Below are positions 10,646 through 22,306 of a DNA stretch of 64,000 nucleotides, piece after piece. Within the stretch, counting starts at the first letter, position 1. The number at the start of each line of letters is the position of its first letter. The stretch spans positions 13,206,001 to 13,270,000 of the forward strand of contig JBBCBC010000012.1 in NCBI GenBank assembly GCA_037126765.1, read 5' to 3'. Source of the stretch: Stenogyne calaminthoides (Eukaryota > Streptophyta > Magnoliopsida > Lamiales > Lamiaceae). Under the pieces are notes generated by a model, which saw nothing but the letters and a program-made list of their open reading frames with translations, was not told the DNA's origin and did not search any database. A program made the position numbers and the translations under genes.

Positions 10646-11682
10646 TCTATGTACAAAAATGATTCATTGATCCGATGTTTATAACTTGAGAGTTAAAGTA
10701 ACACTTGGATATGAATCTTCACCTAGATCCTTGCACCATATTTTTTTTCATAATGTCAGTACTAAATGTAGTACTTCAAGAGTCATAAATGTCAAAGAGG
10801 ATTCAAACTATTCATGGAAATTGCCTGATAGTGATACTGAAATAAGATTAGATTAAGAATAATCTTAGTAGTTGATTTTTTGGGCTTATAGTAGTCATTG
10901 AATTTTCTTGACTACTTTGAGTTATTTTATTGACTCATAACATGATTGTGCTTTATTATGTTTATAATGATAAATGTTATTAAGCATATGTTTCATGTTG
11001 TTAAGTGGAAGTTTTAGCTATTTATTGGATTAAAAGCTAGAACATATTTTGTTCATGTTTTGAAATTGATGATTAATAACTTTAAGTTATTTTTTTATAT
11101 CAAATTTTGTATTAAATTATTCAGATGTCTGTTAGATTAACATTGAACATATTGATACATAAATGAACATTAACTCACTGAATCACTTCAATTATATCAA
11201 ACAATAGCTTCAAAAGCTATCAACGCCGGTAAATAGATTAAACTCAATAACAATAATTATGACATGTGACGTCATAATTAATTAAATGTTCTTGGAGAAC
11301 AAGATGCATTGAATACTATCTACCATGTTATGGAAGATCCTAGTATTGAGATGAAGATTCAGAACAAAATGGATCAAAAGACTTACATTGCTTGGAAAAT
11401 GAAAAAATTATAGCTCATGAAAAACTGATGAGCTCGGTTGTGGATAACATGATCCTTGAGAGTGTGCAATACCTTACAACTTACAATATTTGGTAATATC
11501 TGATAGAGAAGTATGGTAGCACATCACTTTCTGAATAACATCAGATTCAGATGTAACGTGGTCATTTTCTTAAAATTGGAGCACTTGAGGGCTAACACGA
11601 CCTGTGATAAAAGTATTAAGACTTTCGCTTATTCAATTCCTATTGTTGAGTTGAAGGATATAATACTTGGAGTTGTCAAGTC
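10646..11682 (+). pseudogene. Copia element C/D: end of leader and gag relic
   Basis: The first 650 bp are AT-rich leader without coding. From about 11300 a degraded plus-strand gag is visible in pieces: NKMDQKTYIAWKMKKL, then LESVQYLTTYNIW, then IEKYGS, interrupted by stops and frameshifts. The coding resumes at 24720 beyond the inserted copia A with a Ser-rich stretch and then a Lys-rich, zinc-knuckle-like area. The AAGTC at 11678-11682 is the left target duplication of copia A. Tract identity rests on partial motifs. Confidence 0.6.
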
Positions 11683-13378
11683 TGTTGGGAAATGCGGGGT
11701 GTCCGGATCTATTCGAGGTGTACTTAAATACATATTTAAATTATTCAATTAATTACTAACATGAATCAATCCTAAATTAATTCAACATTATAATTAAACA
11801 GGCAACAACAATCATGCGTACATGAAATTCACGTAAATCCTAAGCATGTGGAATCTAGGAGTTACGAAATTACATACCTCTTGTAGAGACAACGATTGAG
11901 ACGATGGATCAACCCAAAGTTCCTTCTCAAATATGTCCCACGTCCACGAACGTAATCCGGTGGAAGGATTCTCAAGAACGATTTTAATAAAGTAGAAAAC
12001 CAAAAATAAATGTCACCACCTTTGTGGATTTCTAATTTTTTCAACACATGGAATTGCATTGTGCATGAAAAATTCATCCCCAATTTATAATAAGGGGTGA
12101 CCGATTTTTTCCTCTAGAAAAATAAGGAGAAATTTTTTTTCTTGATCTCCAAGAAATCTTGAATATATCTCATATATTCTTTTCTCCATAATTAAAATTT
12201 TCCACAAAAATTCCACTTCCCTTTATTACAAAATTTTCGAAAAATACAAGGAAACAAGAATCAAGATTTGATTTCTTGAATTTATGGGATAATCTTGTAT
12301 TCCAAAAATACTTATCTTTTTTTCATAAAATCTTTTCAAGAAAATCTTTCCTCTTCTTTTTCCTACAATTTTCGAAAAAATGAGGAATAATTAGGCAATA
12401 ATATTTTCTTCTATTTTTCATTTATTGGACTTTTATTGGGCTATTTGAGGGGCCTTTAGGAGAATTAAGATTGGACCTCCAATGGGCTATGAAACTTTAA
12501 TATTAAGCCAAAATATTATTCAAGTCCATTAATATTAATTTACTCCACTATAAAATTAATATTGAACTATCCATCTTAATCCATATTACGATGCTACAAT
12601 AATATGGCTCCCGGTTATTATTTTTCGTGTTTAAGATTATCTAGTCCACTAATTAATTAAGTCACTGAAAAAGTTTTATATTAATTAATATATTTATCCT
12701 TGGAGTAAAGACAGCTCAACATTATTATCCATATCGGAAATAAATTTCCACTTGCAAGATTTGGTATGATAAAGCTTCTGAGCCCACCAAGGGGACAAAT
12801 CAAGCAAGACGCTCTTGCACACGATTCTCCGTATTAAATCTTAGCAATCATCGTGTAACTAATAATATTGCCCAAGATATAAGGTATCAAATCACGTTGA
12901 TTCTCTTCCCATCATAAGTCAAAGCAATAGTTATTAATTTCACATGATCCTATTTAAGGAACAAAGATTAAGAAATAACGTTCCACTGAGGTCTGATTCT
13001 TCTATATTCAGTACTGAAGAATTTATCCTCCTGTAGGTCCTATTCAGCGCAACATAATGCACTAGTGTAATCTTTTGGTCAAGACAAGCTAATCTGAGCC
13101 TTACACTTCAACCTTTCACGATGGATTATTCATTTCCATCTGGGTTGTGAATTTGTACTTAGTTACGAGGAACTGTTAATTTGATCTTTCGTGATCTGGT
13201 ATCACCAAATTAACTATAACGTAACACGTACTATTTATTGAACAAGTATGCAGTAAATATATGTAACATTCAATCATGTTTAATGCATCAGTGATAAATT
13301 ATTTATTTCAGTAAATAAATAAGAAATTCAGTTTGGTTATAAAAAGTAAAAAGCATACTTTCCAGTATAACCTCAACA
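11683..13378 (-). repeat. 3' LTR of copia A
   Basis: This LTR of 1696 bp is closely matched by 18892-20078 plus 24194-24714. The adjoining purine tract on the minus strand, AAGTGGGAGA (about 13391-13381), is the polypurine tract. Small open frames conserved between the two LTRs (around 11812-12083) simply reflect LTR identity. Confidence 0.92.
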
Positions 13379-13489
13379 ATCTCCCACTTATACTCAAAGT
13401 CTGCTTTTAAGTATACTACAGCACGTCTCATTTTTACGTGACATCTAATGTCACCTACACGAATCTAATAATATTTCTCCCACTTATAC

Positions 13490-13909
13490 TCAAAGCAGAT
13501 TGGCAATGCTCTTGACACTCATTCCTTCCACATGTCTCTCGAATGTATTCTGAGGCAGACCCTTTGTGAATGGATCTGCTAGGTTGTCTTCCGACGTAAT
13601 CTTTGCCACCTCTATGTCTCCTCTCTTAACGATTTCTCGTACAAGATGGTATTTTCTTTCTATGTGTTTGCTGGCTTTGTGGGCTCTCGGTTCCCTTGAA
13701 TTTGCAACTGCTCCGACATTATCACAATAAACTGTGATTGTGTTGGGCAAATCCGAAACAATGTCCAAGTCCACTAAGAAGTTCTTGAGCCAAACCGCTT
13801 CCTTCGCTGCTTCACAAGCAGCTACGTATTCGGCTTTCATGGTAGAATCAGCGATGCATTTCTGCTTAACGCTTCTCCATGTCATGGCTCCTCCTCCCAT
13901 GCAAAACAC
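13490..13909 (-). pseudogene. Copia A RNase H, C-terminal part
   Basis: This is the end of pol, covering the second half of RNase H. STMKAEYVAACEAAKEA carries the catalytic Glu and VYCDNVGAVANS the next Asp. It is followed by HIERKYHLVREIVKRGDI and the typical copia ending LADPFTKGLPQNTF. The frame is open for 139 residues, then stops 112 bp before the LTR. The first RNase H Asp sits just upstream at about 13950, where the usual DSDF reads DSNF and is followed by a stop. Confidence 0.9.
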
Positions 13910-13945
13910 ACTATCCGAGGTAGACTTCCTGGAGTCTATGTCTGA

Positions 13946-14797
13946 TTAGAAATTTGAGTCCATGTAATCGATGGGGATTAGACTGTCTGACTGATAAACC
14001 AACATTCTTTCCCGTGTCCTCTTTAGATACTTCAGAATGTTTTTAACTGCAGTCCAATGCTCTTTCCCAGGGTTACTTTGATATCTTGCTACCATGCCTA
14101 CGACAAAGTAGATATCTGGTCTCGTGCACATCATTGCATACATGAGGCTTCCTACAGCTGAAGCATAAGGAATGCCCTTCATGTCATCTATCTCTTTCTG
14201 TGTCTTGGGACACATTTATTTGGATAGATGGATTCCATGTCTGAAAGGTACAAAACCTTTCTTGAAATCTTGCATGCTGAATCGCTTCAAGACAGTGTCT
14301 ATGTATGAAGCTTGTGAGAGGCCGATCATCTTTTTCCTGCGATCTCGAGTGATCTTGATCCCTAGGATATGACCAGCTTCTCCCAAGTCCTTCATATCAA
14401 ACTATTTTGATAGCCATGCCCTTACGTCTGACAACATCTTTACATCGTTCCCGATGAGCAGAATGTCATCTATGTATAGTACTAAGAATACCAAGGCAGT
14501 TCCGTCACGCTTTTTATAAACACAACTTTCAAAATTATTTTGATAAAAACCGTAGGATTTTATAACTTGATCAAAACATTGATTCCAAGCACGGGATGCT
14601 TGCTTCAGTCCATAAATGGACTTCCTTAGCTTGCAAACCAGATGCTCTTGGCCTTTTTCAATGAAGCCTTCGGGTTGTTGAATATAGATTTCCTCGTCAA
14701 GACTTCCGTTAAGGAAAGCTGTCTTGACATCCATTTGCCAGATCTCAAAATCTAGGTGCGCAACAATCGACAAGAGAATACGGATGGACTTGAGCAT
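13946..14797 (-). pseudogene. Copia A reverse transcriptase, broken
   Basis: Two open pieces (14797-14402 and 14215-13946) hold the RT. The first has DVKTAFLNGSLDEEIY, YGLKQASRAWNQCFD and the active-site box LYIDDILLIGND. The region between them, with stops, corresponds to MKDLGEAGHILGIKITRD. The second piece has VGSLMYAMMCTRPDI and WTAVKNILKYLKRT. A TAG just after the WLSK block, before FDMKDLG, is present at the same codon in copia 2. RT activity is therefore unlikely from this copy. Confidence 0.9.
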
Positions 14798-14838
14798 GGC
14801 TACGGCAAAAATATTTCTTCATAATCGATCCCTTCTTT

Positions 14839-16251
14839 CTAAGTATACCCTTTCGCCACGAGTCTCGCTTTGAAGGTTTCCACCTTCCCTTCCGGTCCTC
14901 TTTTCCTCTTGTATATCCACTTGCATCCAATGGGTTTCACTCCATTAGGTGGTTCGACTAGCTCCCACACTTTATTGTGATCCATTGAACCCATTTCGGC
15001 TTCCATTGCAGTTTGCCAAGAATTTGCATCCTTGTCTTGGATCGCCTTGTTGTACGACCATGGGTCTGATTCTTCTCCGGAGACCAAATCCAAAGACTCT
15101 CCTATCCCCAAGAATCGCTCGGGTTGTTTAACAACCCTCCCACTGTGATGAGGTTCTGGTTGTGTAGGCGTGATGCTTGGTATATCGACTTGTACAGTCG
15201 GCAAAGAAGTTGGTCCTCTAAGTTCTTCTAAGGTAATCTCACTTCTAGGCTTTCTATCATTCATATAGTCTTCTTCCAAAATTCTAAAGTGCGTACTTAT
15301 TACGACCTTTTGATATTCGGGACCATAGAACATGCATCCTTTAGTTCCCTCGAGGCATCCTATAAGCAGTCTTAATTCCGAACGTGCATCTAACTTACCG
15401 GCTTCCTTGTCCAACACGTATGCCGGACACCCCCAGATTCTCATGTGTCCCAAGCTGGGCTTGTGCCCTGTCCACAATTCTCTAGGGGTTTTGGGAACCA
15501 ATTTGGATGGCACTAGGTTTAGAATGTAAGCCGTTATTTCCAAGGCGTAACCCCATAACGATTTTGGCAAATCCGCATAACTCATCATTGATATGACCAT
15601 TTCTAAAAGTCTTCTGTTTTTTCGTTCTGCAACCCCGTTTTGTTGAGGGGTACCGGGTGCAGTCAAGTGGGATGCAATCCCTTTGTCTGATAGGTAGTTC
15701 AAAAATTCATTGTTGTGGTATTCGCGTCCACGATCAGATCGTAGAAACTTGATACTCTTTTCCTTATGATTCTCTGTTTGAGCCTTAAATTCTTTGAATT
15801 TATAAAAGGTCTCAGATTTATGCTTCATTAGGAAAACGTACCCGTAATGTGAGTAATCATCGATAAAAGTAACGAAATACTCGTAGCCACCTTTAGCTTT
15901 GATTTGAATTGGACCACACACGTTAGTGTGAACTATTTCCAACACTTCTTTAGGTCTAAGCCCCTTGGCTCCAAATGCCCTCTTGGTAATTTTACCCTCC
16001 AAACATGATTTGCAGGTTGGAAATGGTTCAATCCGGAGGGACTCCAATGAACCATCTTGGACCAACCTTTGGATCCTATTCGGATTAATATGACCTAATC
16101 TTAGATGCCAAAGAAGTGTCTCGTTCACATTAGTCGAACGTTTTCTTTTAGTGCTCGAAACGGTCGAAGTGTTACAGGATGCATTTTGTGAGTGGTGCGC
16201 ACAGTTAATAGTATAGAGATTGTTCCGTAAAGTTCCATGACAGATAAACAC
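14839..16251 (-). pseudogene. Copia A integrase and start of RT
   Basis: A 470-residue open frame contains, in order, the gag-pre-integrase zinc region (LLWHLRLGHINPNR, then CKSCLEGK), the integrase core, and the N-terminal RT segment (KVWELVEPPNGVKPIGCKW). In the core, the first catalytic Asp is replaced by Asn: HTNVCGP where the family has HTDVCGP. The second (LRSDRG) and the Glu (QQNGVAERKN) are kept. Loss of the first acidic residue should abolish strand transfer. The frame ends in a break near 14839 before the rest of RT. Confidence 0.9.
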
Positions 16252-16311
16252 ATCGTTACGAAAATAGTAACATGTTTATTAAAACAAACAGAATATCCAT
16301 CAGAAAATAGT

Positions 16312-16545
16312 TTAGAAACAGAAATAAGGTTTTTTCCAAAAAACAGGAACATAAAGAACATCTCTTAGAATTAAACTTCTGTCTTCAAAAGACAGATGCA
16401 CGTCTCCCACTGCTTCAGCTGCCACTCTCGTAGCATCGCCTAGCGTGATGAGGATCTCACTCCCACTAAGCTGTCGGGTCCGTTTGAACCCCTGTAAAAT
16501 GAAACAAACATGATCAGTGGATCCCGTATCCACTACCTACGAATG
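16312..16545 (-). pseudogene. Copia A aspartic protease
   Basis: The protease motif VDTGSTDHVCF is intact, but the Trp codon two residues before the Asp is TAG instead of the usual TGG, a G-to-A change. It is followed by SGSEILITLGDATRV and VHLSFEDRSLILRDVLYVP. The frame runs on toward the gag-pre-integrase region with a break near 16312-16361. Confidence 0.85.
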
Positions 16546-17345
16546 GGTAGCATACGCCGCTAAACAAGTTTCGACAACTAGTGCGTGAGAATTACCTTTC
16601 TTTCCATTCCGCTTGGGTTTGGAACAGGTCGTCCTCCAATGTCCCTTTTCACTGCATTCCAAACACTTTCTCTTACTTAGACCTTCAATTTTGATGGAAG
16701 TCGAGTAGAACTGGTTTATCCTTTTTGTCTCCTCATCATTCTTACCAATAATTGGCCTAGAATGAGAAGAAGACCCCTTTGCAACCAAGTTCATTTTCTT
16801 GCGCTCTATTTCCTCTTCGACCAAAGTAAGAGCATTTACAAGATCATCCACAGTAAATTCCATATCTTCCATTAGATATTCTACATAGGGATGATCATAG
16901 CTCTTTGGCAGAGAATTGAGAATGAAATCAACTTTGGTTTTGAAATCACATTTTTCACCAAGAATTGCAAGCTCCTAAAAAAGAACCATAACCCTAAGAA
17001 CGTGCTCCCTTGCGGTTGTTCCTTCTTCCATTTTCAGCTTGACCATGTCATGCCTAATGCTTTGGATTTCCATATGGGCCGGATGTGCAAACATCGCTTC
17101 GAGATTTTTCATAATGTCTGCAGCTGATCCAAATCCTTGATGAAGATGTTTTAATAAATCTGACATGTGTGCCAAGATTATGTCCTTTATCAATTCATTG
17201 GCCAACTCCCATTCATTATACTTCATATCTTCCCATATACTAGCATCCTCAGCTGGTTTTTCGGGTTTTGGCGTATCAAGTACTCATTTGGATTGTTGTG
17301 CAGTTAGGATAATCATAAGTTTTCATTTCCAACCAAAATAGTTTT
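16537..17345 (-). pseudogene. Copia A gag
   Basis: Pieces of a copia gag are seen. The N-terminal part (17226-16975) has ELANELIKDIILAHM, HQGFGSAADIMKNLEAMF and MVKLKMEEGTTAREHVLRVM. The C-terminal part (16872-16537) has the intact zinc knuckle CLECSEKGHWRTTC followed by basic residues. A stop lies near 16974 between the two pieces. Upstream (about 17345-17227) the expected gag start, with GENYFGWK-like coding, is frameshifted. Confidence 0.85.
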
Positions 17346-18876
17346 CTCCAGTAAGTAAATTGTCTTTCAGTATATTGAATAGTGGATTAAAAGGTTGCAA
17401 CATGATGAAACTGAAATAAATATATACATCTTGTGTCAATATCCGGATAAACACAAAGAAAATCACATAATTCGATCACATGAATCATATTAAAATCTCA
17501 AAAAAATATGAACATGTATCAGTCAACATCTTAAAACAGTTTAAATGAGCCACGTGGGTGGGTCATCATTTAAATCACATTTAATCAGGTTACAAACAAG
17601 AACAGTTACAAACCTTTAATTCAAAAAATAATAATAGTTGGCTCCGACTTGACCAATATAAAATTGACAGGGACTTCGGCGAAGTATATGCATATCAATT
17701 TTATACCTAAGTAATAACCATGATTAAATACAGAATTATTATTTCATTTTGAACGAGCCTCTTGGAAGGGTCATCGTCGCCACTAGTAATAATTCACAAT
17801 CATCCTTTTGAAAATTTATTCATGTGAAAGTTTTCTTTTGGCCGTCCCTTAGGGGAATTTCTCCAAAAGAATTCACAAATAAATAAATCATGGAGGTCAA
17901 ATTAATTTGAATCAAAACCAAATTAATTATATAAAACATACTTTGTAATTTTTTAGTTTGAGATTTTTCACAAGCAATATCTCATGCAAACACATTAAAC
18001 AAATTTAAACAGAAGCATAAGAAAGAGCAATAAATCAAAACAAAATTAAACACATTGAGCACAAATTATCCAATTGTCATGGTTTAATTTTTCTTGTCTT
18101 GATCTTGAAGAAACTCCATCTTGATTTTTCCACTCGTTCGTCTCAAAAAAAAAATTCCGTCTCGAATCGCCACGCCAAGTAGCTCACAGCCGGGATGCAC
18201 GTCTACATCCAGCCGGCCACTTGGCCGAGCGACCGCGCCCGTGTGCCAAGATGCAGCGCGCGTCTCCCTTCGGGATCTAGGCAGCCTCGGCACGCATCGG
18301 GTGGGATGCGTCCATGTGCGGGCCTGAGCGCGCGCGCGTGCACCCGCGCTCGGCTACCTTCGCCCGTCCGCCTGGCACGCCTGGCGCGCCCTTGTGCGTG
18401 CCTCGCCCCACCTTGCGCCAATGCGCGTCCGGGGGCCGACCCCACCTGACACAGTGAGCCACGCCCATGCGCGCCTGGCGATGTATGCATCGCGCGCGTG
18501 CCTCCCTTGGCACATTTCGCGTGATGCACGTCGCCCGCGTACAATTCCGGGTCCATTTTAACTTCTCGTCTCTGTCTTCATCTTCGATCGGGTTACAATT
18601 TATTTTACAAGAAAAATAAATAACCTAAATCTAGACTTGTCTATTACATTGAACAAATCAAATAGCCTAATCTAGTCGTGGATTTTTTCACGAGAAAAAC
18701 AAATTCAAACAAGTCGAATTAAAACCAATCATACACATGAAATTAATAAAACACATTAAATACCATGACAATTGGATACCTGCAAAACAGATCTAACAAT
18801 TCTACTATCCAATTTTTAATAAAATTTAATGGCCAGCAAGTTTAAATAACAATTTAAATATAGAGCTTGAAACCGA
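17346..18876 (-). other. Leader of copia A with GC-rich island
   Basis: This untranslated leader lies between the primer site and gag. The 18150-18560 segment is very GC- and CpG-rich and homologous to 42570-42980 of copia 2; both contain CCGGGATGCA-type words and CCACGCCAAGTAGCTC or its complement. Long overlapping frames exist in this island on both strands, but none is conserved as protein between the two copies, so I do not call a gene. Confidence 0.75.
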
Positions 18877-18889
18877 GGCTCTGATACCA
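18877..18889 (-). other. Primer-binding site of copia A
   Basis: The minus strand reads TGGTATCAGAGCC two bases after the LTR terminus, an initiator Met tRNA type primer site. Confidence 0.9.
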
Positions 18890-20078
18890 GTTGTCGGGAA
18901 ATACGGGGTGTCCGGATCTATTCGAGGTGTACTTAAATACATATTTAAATTATTCAATTAATTACTATCATGAATCAATCCTAAATTAATTCAACGTAAT
19001 AATTAAACAGGCAACAACAATCATGCGTACACGTAATTCACGTAAATCCTAAGCATGCGGAATCTAGGAGTTACGAAATTACATACCTCTTGTAGAGACA
19101 ACGGTTGAGACGATGGATCAACCCAAAGTGCCTTCTCAAATATGTCCCACATCCACGAACGTAATCCGGTGGAAGGATTCTCACGAACGATTTTAATAAA
19201 GTAGAAAACCAAAAATATATGCCACCACCTTTGTGGATTTCAAATTTTTCCAACACATGGAATTGCATTGGGGATAAAAAATTCATCCTCTATTTATAAT
19301 AAGGGGTGACCGATTTTTTCCTCTAGAAAAATAAGGAGAAAATCTTTTTCTTGATCTCCAAGAAATCTTGAATATATCTCATATATTCTTTTCTCCATAA
19401 TTAAATTTTTCCACAAAAATCCCACTTCCCTTTATTACAAGATTTTCGAAAAATACAAGGAAACAAGAATCAATATTTGATTTCTTGAATTTATGGTATA
19501 ATCTTGTATTCCAAAAATACTTATCTTTTTCCATAAAATCTTTTCAAGAAAATCAAGAAAATCTTTCCTCTTCTTTTTCCTACAATTTTCGAAAAAATGA
19601 GGAATAATTAGGCATAATATTTTCTTCTTCTTTTCATTAATTGGACTTTTATTGGGCTATTTGAGGGGCCTTTAGGAGAATTAATATTGGACCTCCAATG
19701 GGCCATGAAACTTTAATATTAAGCCAAAATATTATTCAAGCCTATTAATATTAATTTACTCCACTATAAAATTAATATTGAACTATCCATCTTAATTCAT
19801 ATTACGTTGCTACAATAATATGGCTACCGGTTATTATTTCCCGTGTTTAAGATTATCTAGTCCACTAATTAATTAAGCCACTGAAAAAGCTTTATATTAA
19901 TTAATATATTTATCCTTGGAGTAAAGACAGCTCAACATTATTATCCATACCGGAAATAAATTTCCACTTGCAAGATTTAGTATGATAAAGCTTCTGAGCC
20001 CACCAAGGGGACAAATCAAGCAAGATGCACTTGCACACGATTCTCCGTATTAAATCTTAGCAATCGTCGTGTAACTAA

Positions 20079-21972
20079 TGTTGGTCCCGGTGGAAAACCC
20101 ATTGCGCGTGCGGAAGCAAATATTGCAGTTCGATGCATATAAAATAGGGGTGAAGGAATGGTGATTACATATTTTTTGCATTTTAAGCTCATGTGTTGTG
20201 TTTTGCTTATAAATCAGATGCATATGACAAGTATAAACATAAAGCAGTAAATCAACACAGCAATATATAGTGGTTCGGACAACCAGTCCTACATCCACTC
20301 TCCCTCTCTAGGGAAATTCCTTCAACGGGACTTATCACCCTCCACGGGATTGCCTATAGATATTTACCGAGCTCACACTCGAACTGGACTTATAACCCTC
20401 TCTTGGGTTCACCTCGGGTCTTATCACCCTCCACGGGATTGCCTATAGATGTTTAACGAGTTCACACTCCAACGGGACTTATCACCCTCCACGGGATTGC
20501 CTATAGATGTTTACCGAGCTCACACTCGAACTGGACTTATAACCCTCTCTTGGGTTCGCCTCGGGACTTATCACCCTCCACGGGATTGCCTATAGATGTT
20601 TAACGAGTTCACACTCCAACGGGACTTATCACCCTCCACGGGATTGCCTAACAACTACCTCACTTCACCATGGGGTTTGGATTTGGTGTTGTCTCCAACT
20701 ATGGTGAGATTTTTCCTTACAATGATTTAGCCTCAATGCTAAGGTTGGAAAAATCTCTCTAAGCTTAAGATACATCGTGGGTTGCTTAGGTTGGGTTCTA
20801 GAACACTCTTTGAATATATTTGTATATCTATAGACTTGTGTTCTAGGGTGGAAAAGCTTAACTCTCTTTGGCTCTGTAGCATCGTTGCTATCTTCTCATT
20901 TCCGCTTTTTCACACTTGATAATGAAGGAAGAACTTGTATTTATAGTGTGGATTTGAATGTTACCGTTGGAGAGAATCACATTCAAATCCATACTATTCT
21001 CTGTAGGTTCTGCAGCTTTTCCAGGCTGGTTGTCTTCCTCTCATTGGTCCACGTCAGCTGATTCAACGACTATATTCCTCAGATTCCTCGCCTTGGAATC
21101 ATTCAGGATTCTCTGAGTCTTCAGATCTGACTGAGCCTTCAGGTCTATCTGAGCCTTCAACTGACTTCTCTTCAGTCGGACCTTGTCTGATCAGGTATAT
21201 TGACACTCAGTCGACCGAGTTCGGTTCTTCTTGTCTTGAACAATCGACCCTCAGTCACTAGCTTTTCGAGCTAACCGATCATCGATGGCGTTACGATTCT
21301 CGATGAACATGACTTCAGATGATTTCTCTTCTGATGACTTCTCTTCTGATCTGGTATGTAGATTTACGGTTTTTCGATGTCGATTTCTTCTTGCTGATCG
21401 ATCGACTCACATAATCGGTCGATATTACATCAGTCGACATATCGGTTTATCTGCATCGAGTTAATTACATCGGAGTTAGCATATTAGGTTAGCATATCGG
21501 TTTAAGCGCGTCGATCTCAATCCGTCGATCTTGATCATCTGCTCATCTTCATATCGATCTCGATCACGTCGATCTCGATCGGTCTCATCGCTTTCTTCTT
21601 ACGATCTGCAACCTTCTCTTGATCTTACGGTGGGTTTCTTTACGATCGACATGCGCTCTTCGATCACCATATCAGCTAAATGCATTACGGACATATGATC
21701 GGTCATCTGGTCATCGATCTTACGATCTGTTGGCTTAGTTTTTCTTCTCTTCTGATTTTGCACAGCTCATCGGTTAACTTTCGGAACTCATCTGATCTAG
21801 ATCGGTCTAAATCAAGAACCTTATCTCGATCTCGATCATCTACGTCCCGATTCCGTGAGTTCCCCTCAACTTGTTCTCTCGTCCCCCTCAACTTGTTATC
21901 TCAGAATCGGCTTCAAAAACACAAGTTGATAATGTTTTTGCATAATTCATCAAAACTTAAAATATCCCAACA
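20079..21972 (-). repeat. 3' LTR of element F
   Basis: This LTR of 1894 bp has a TATAAATA box on the minus strand (20945-20938) and, downstream of it, a higher-order tandem repeat (20327-20650). The upstream half (about 21200-21900) is a dense run of GATC-containing words. Confidence 0.92.
20327..20650 (-). repeat. Higher-order tandem repeat in the LTR of F (copy 1)
   Basis: Two alternating units share ACTTATCACCCTCCACGG and GATTGCCTATAGATGTTTA. One is near 58 bp and the other near 89 bp, so the compound period is about 147 bp. The same array is at 22556-22876, and a shorter relative at 55348-55540. Position downstream of the TATA box suggests it is transcribed. Confidence 0.8.
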
Positions 21973-22306
21973 ATTTCCCCTTTTTTTGATAATGACGCTT
22001 GAAACATTTAAAATATATGCATTTACAGAGATCGGGTTTTAGTTTTAAAAAGATCAGTTCCGGTGGTCACTTTGAAAACTGGTGACCTTTTGAACTACCC
22101 GCTCTGATACCAATTGATGGTATCAGATCAGAGACAGGTTTTAAAAAAAAGATCTGCTCAGGCGATCACATTGAAAAATTAATCTTTTGAGCACCCGCTT
22201 TGATACCAATTGATGGTATCAGATCAGAGACAGGTTTTAAAAAAAAGATCTGCTCAGGCGATCACATTGAAAAAGTAATCTTTTGAGCACCCGCTCTGAT
22301 ACCAAT
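21973..22306 (-). other. Interior of element F with a duplicated primer-binding region
   Basis: The sequence next to the 5' LTR is an exact-period tandem repeat: 22111-22206 and 22207-22302, 96 bp each, plus the final partial unit. Every unit border carries the primer-site complement GATACCAATT, in two cases followed by GATGGTATC, so it forms a hairpin. The functional primer site is 22293-22305. The polypurine tract lies at 21973-21990 beside the other LTR. Confidence 0.85.

Noticed and set aside
11812..12083. Small open frames repeated at 19021-19286, and likewise 41657-41839 with 48933-49115
   Set aside because: They are conserved only because the two LTRs of one element are copies of each other; no initiation context or protein similarity supports them.
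18203..18556. Long open frames on both strands of the GC-rich leader island (also 42485-42975 and 3780-4141)
   Set aside because: They overlap in several frames, reflect low stop-codon frequency in GC-rich DNA, show no motif, and are not conserved as protein between copia A and copia 2.
21170..22000. Regulatory cluster of GATC/TCGATC motifs
   Set aside because: It is a degenerate low-complexity LTR segment whose motif spelling differs between sister copies and may partly be sequencing error.
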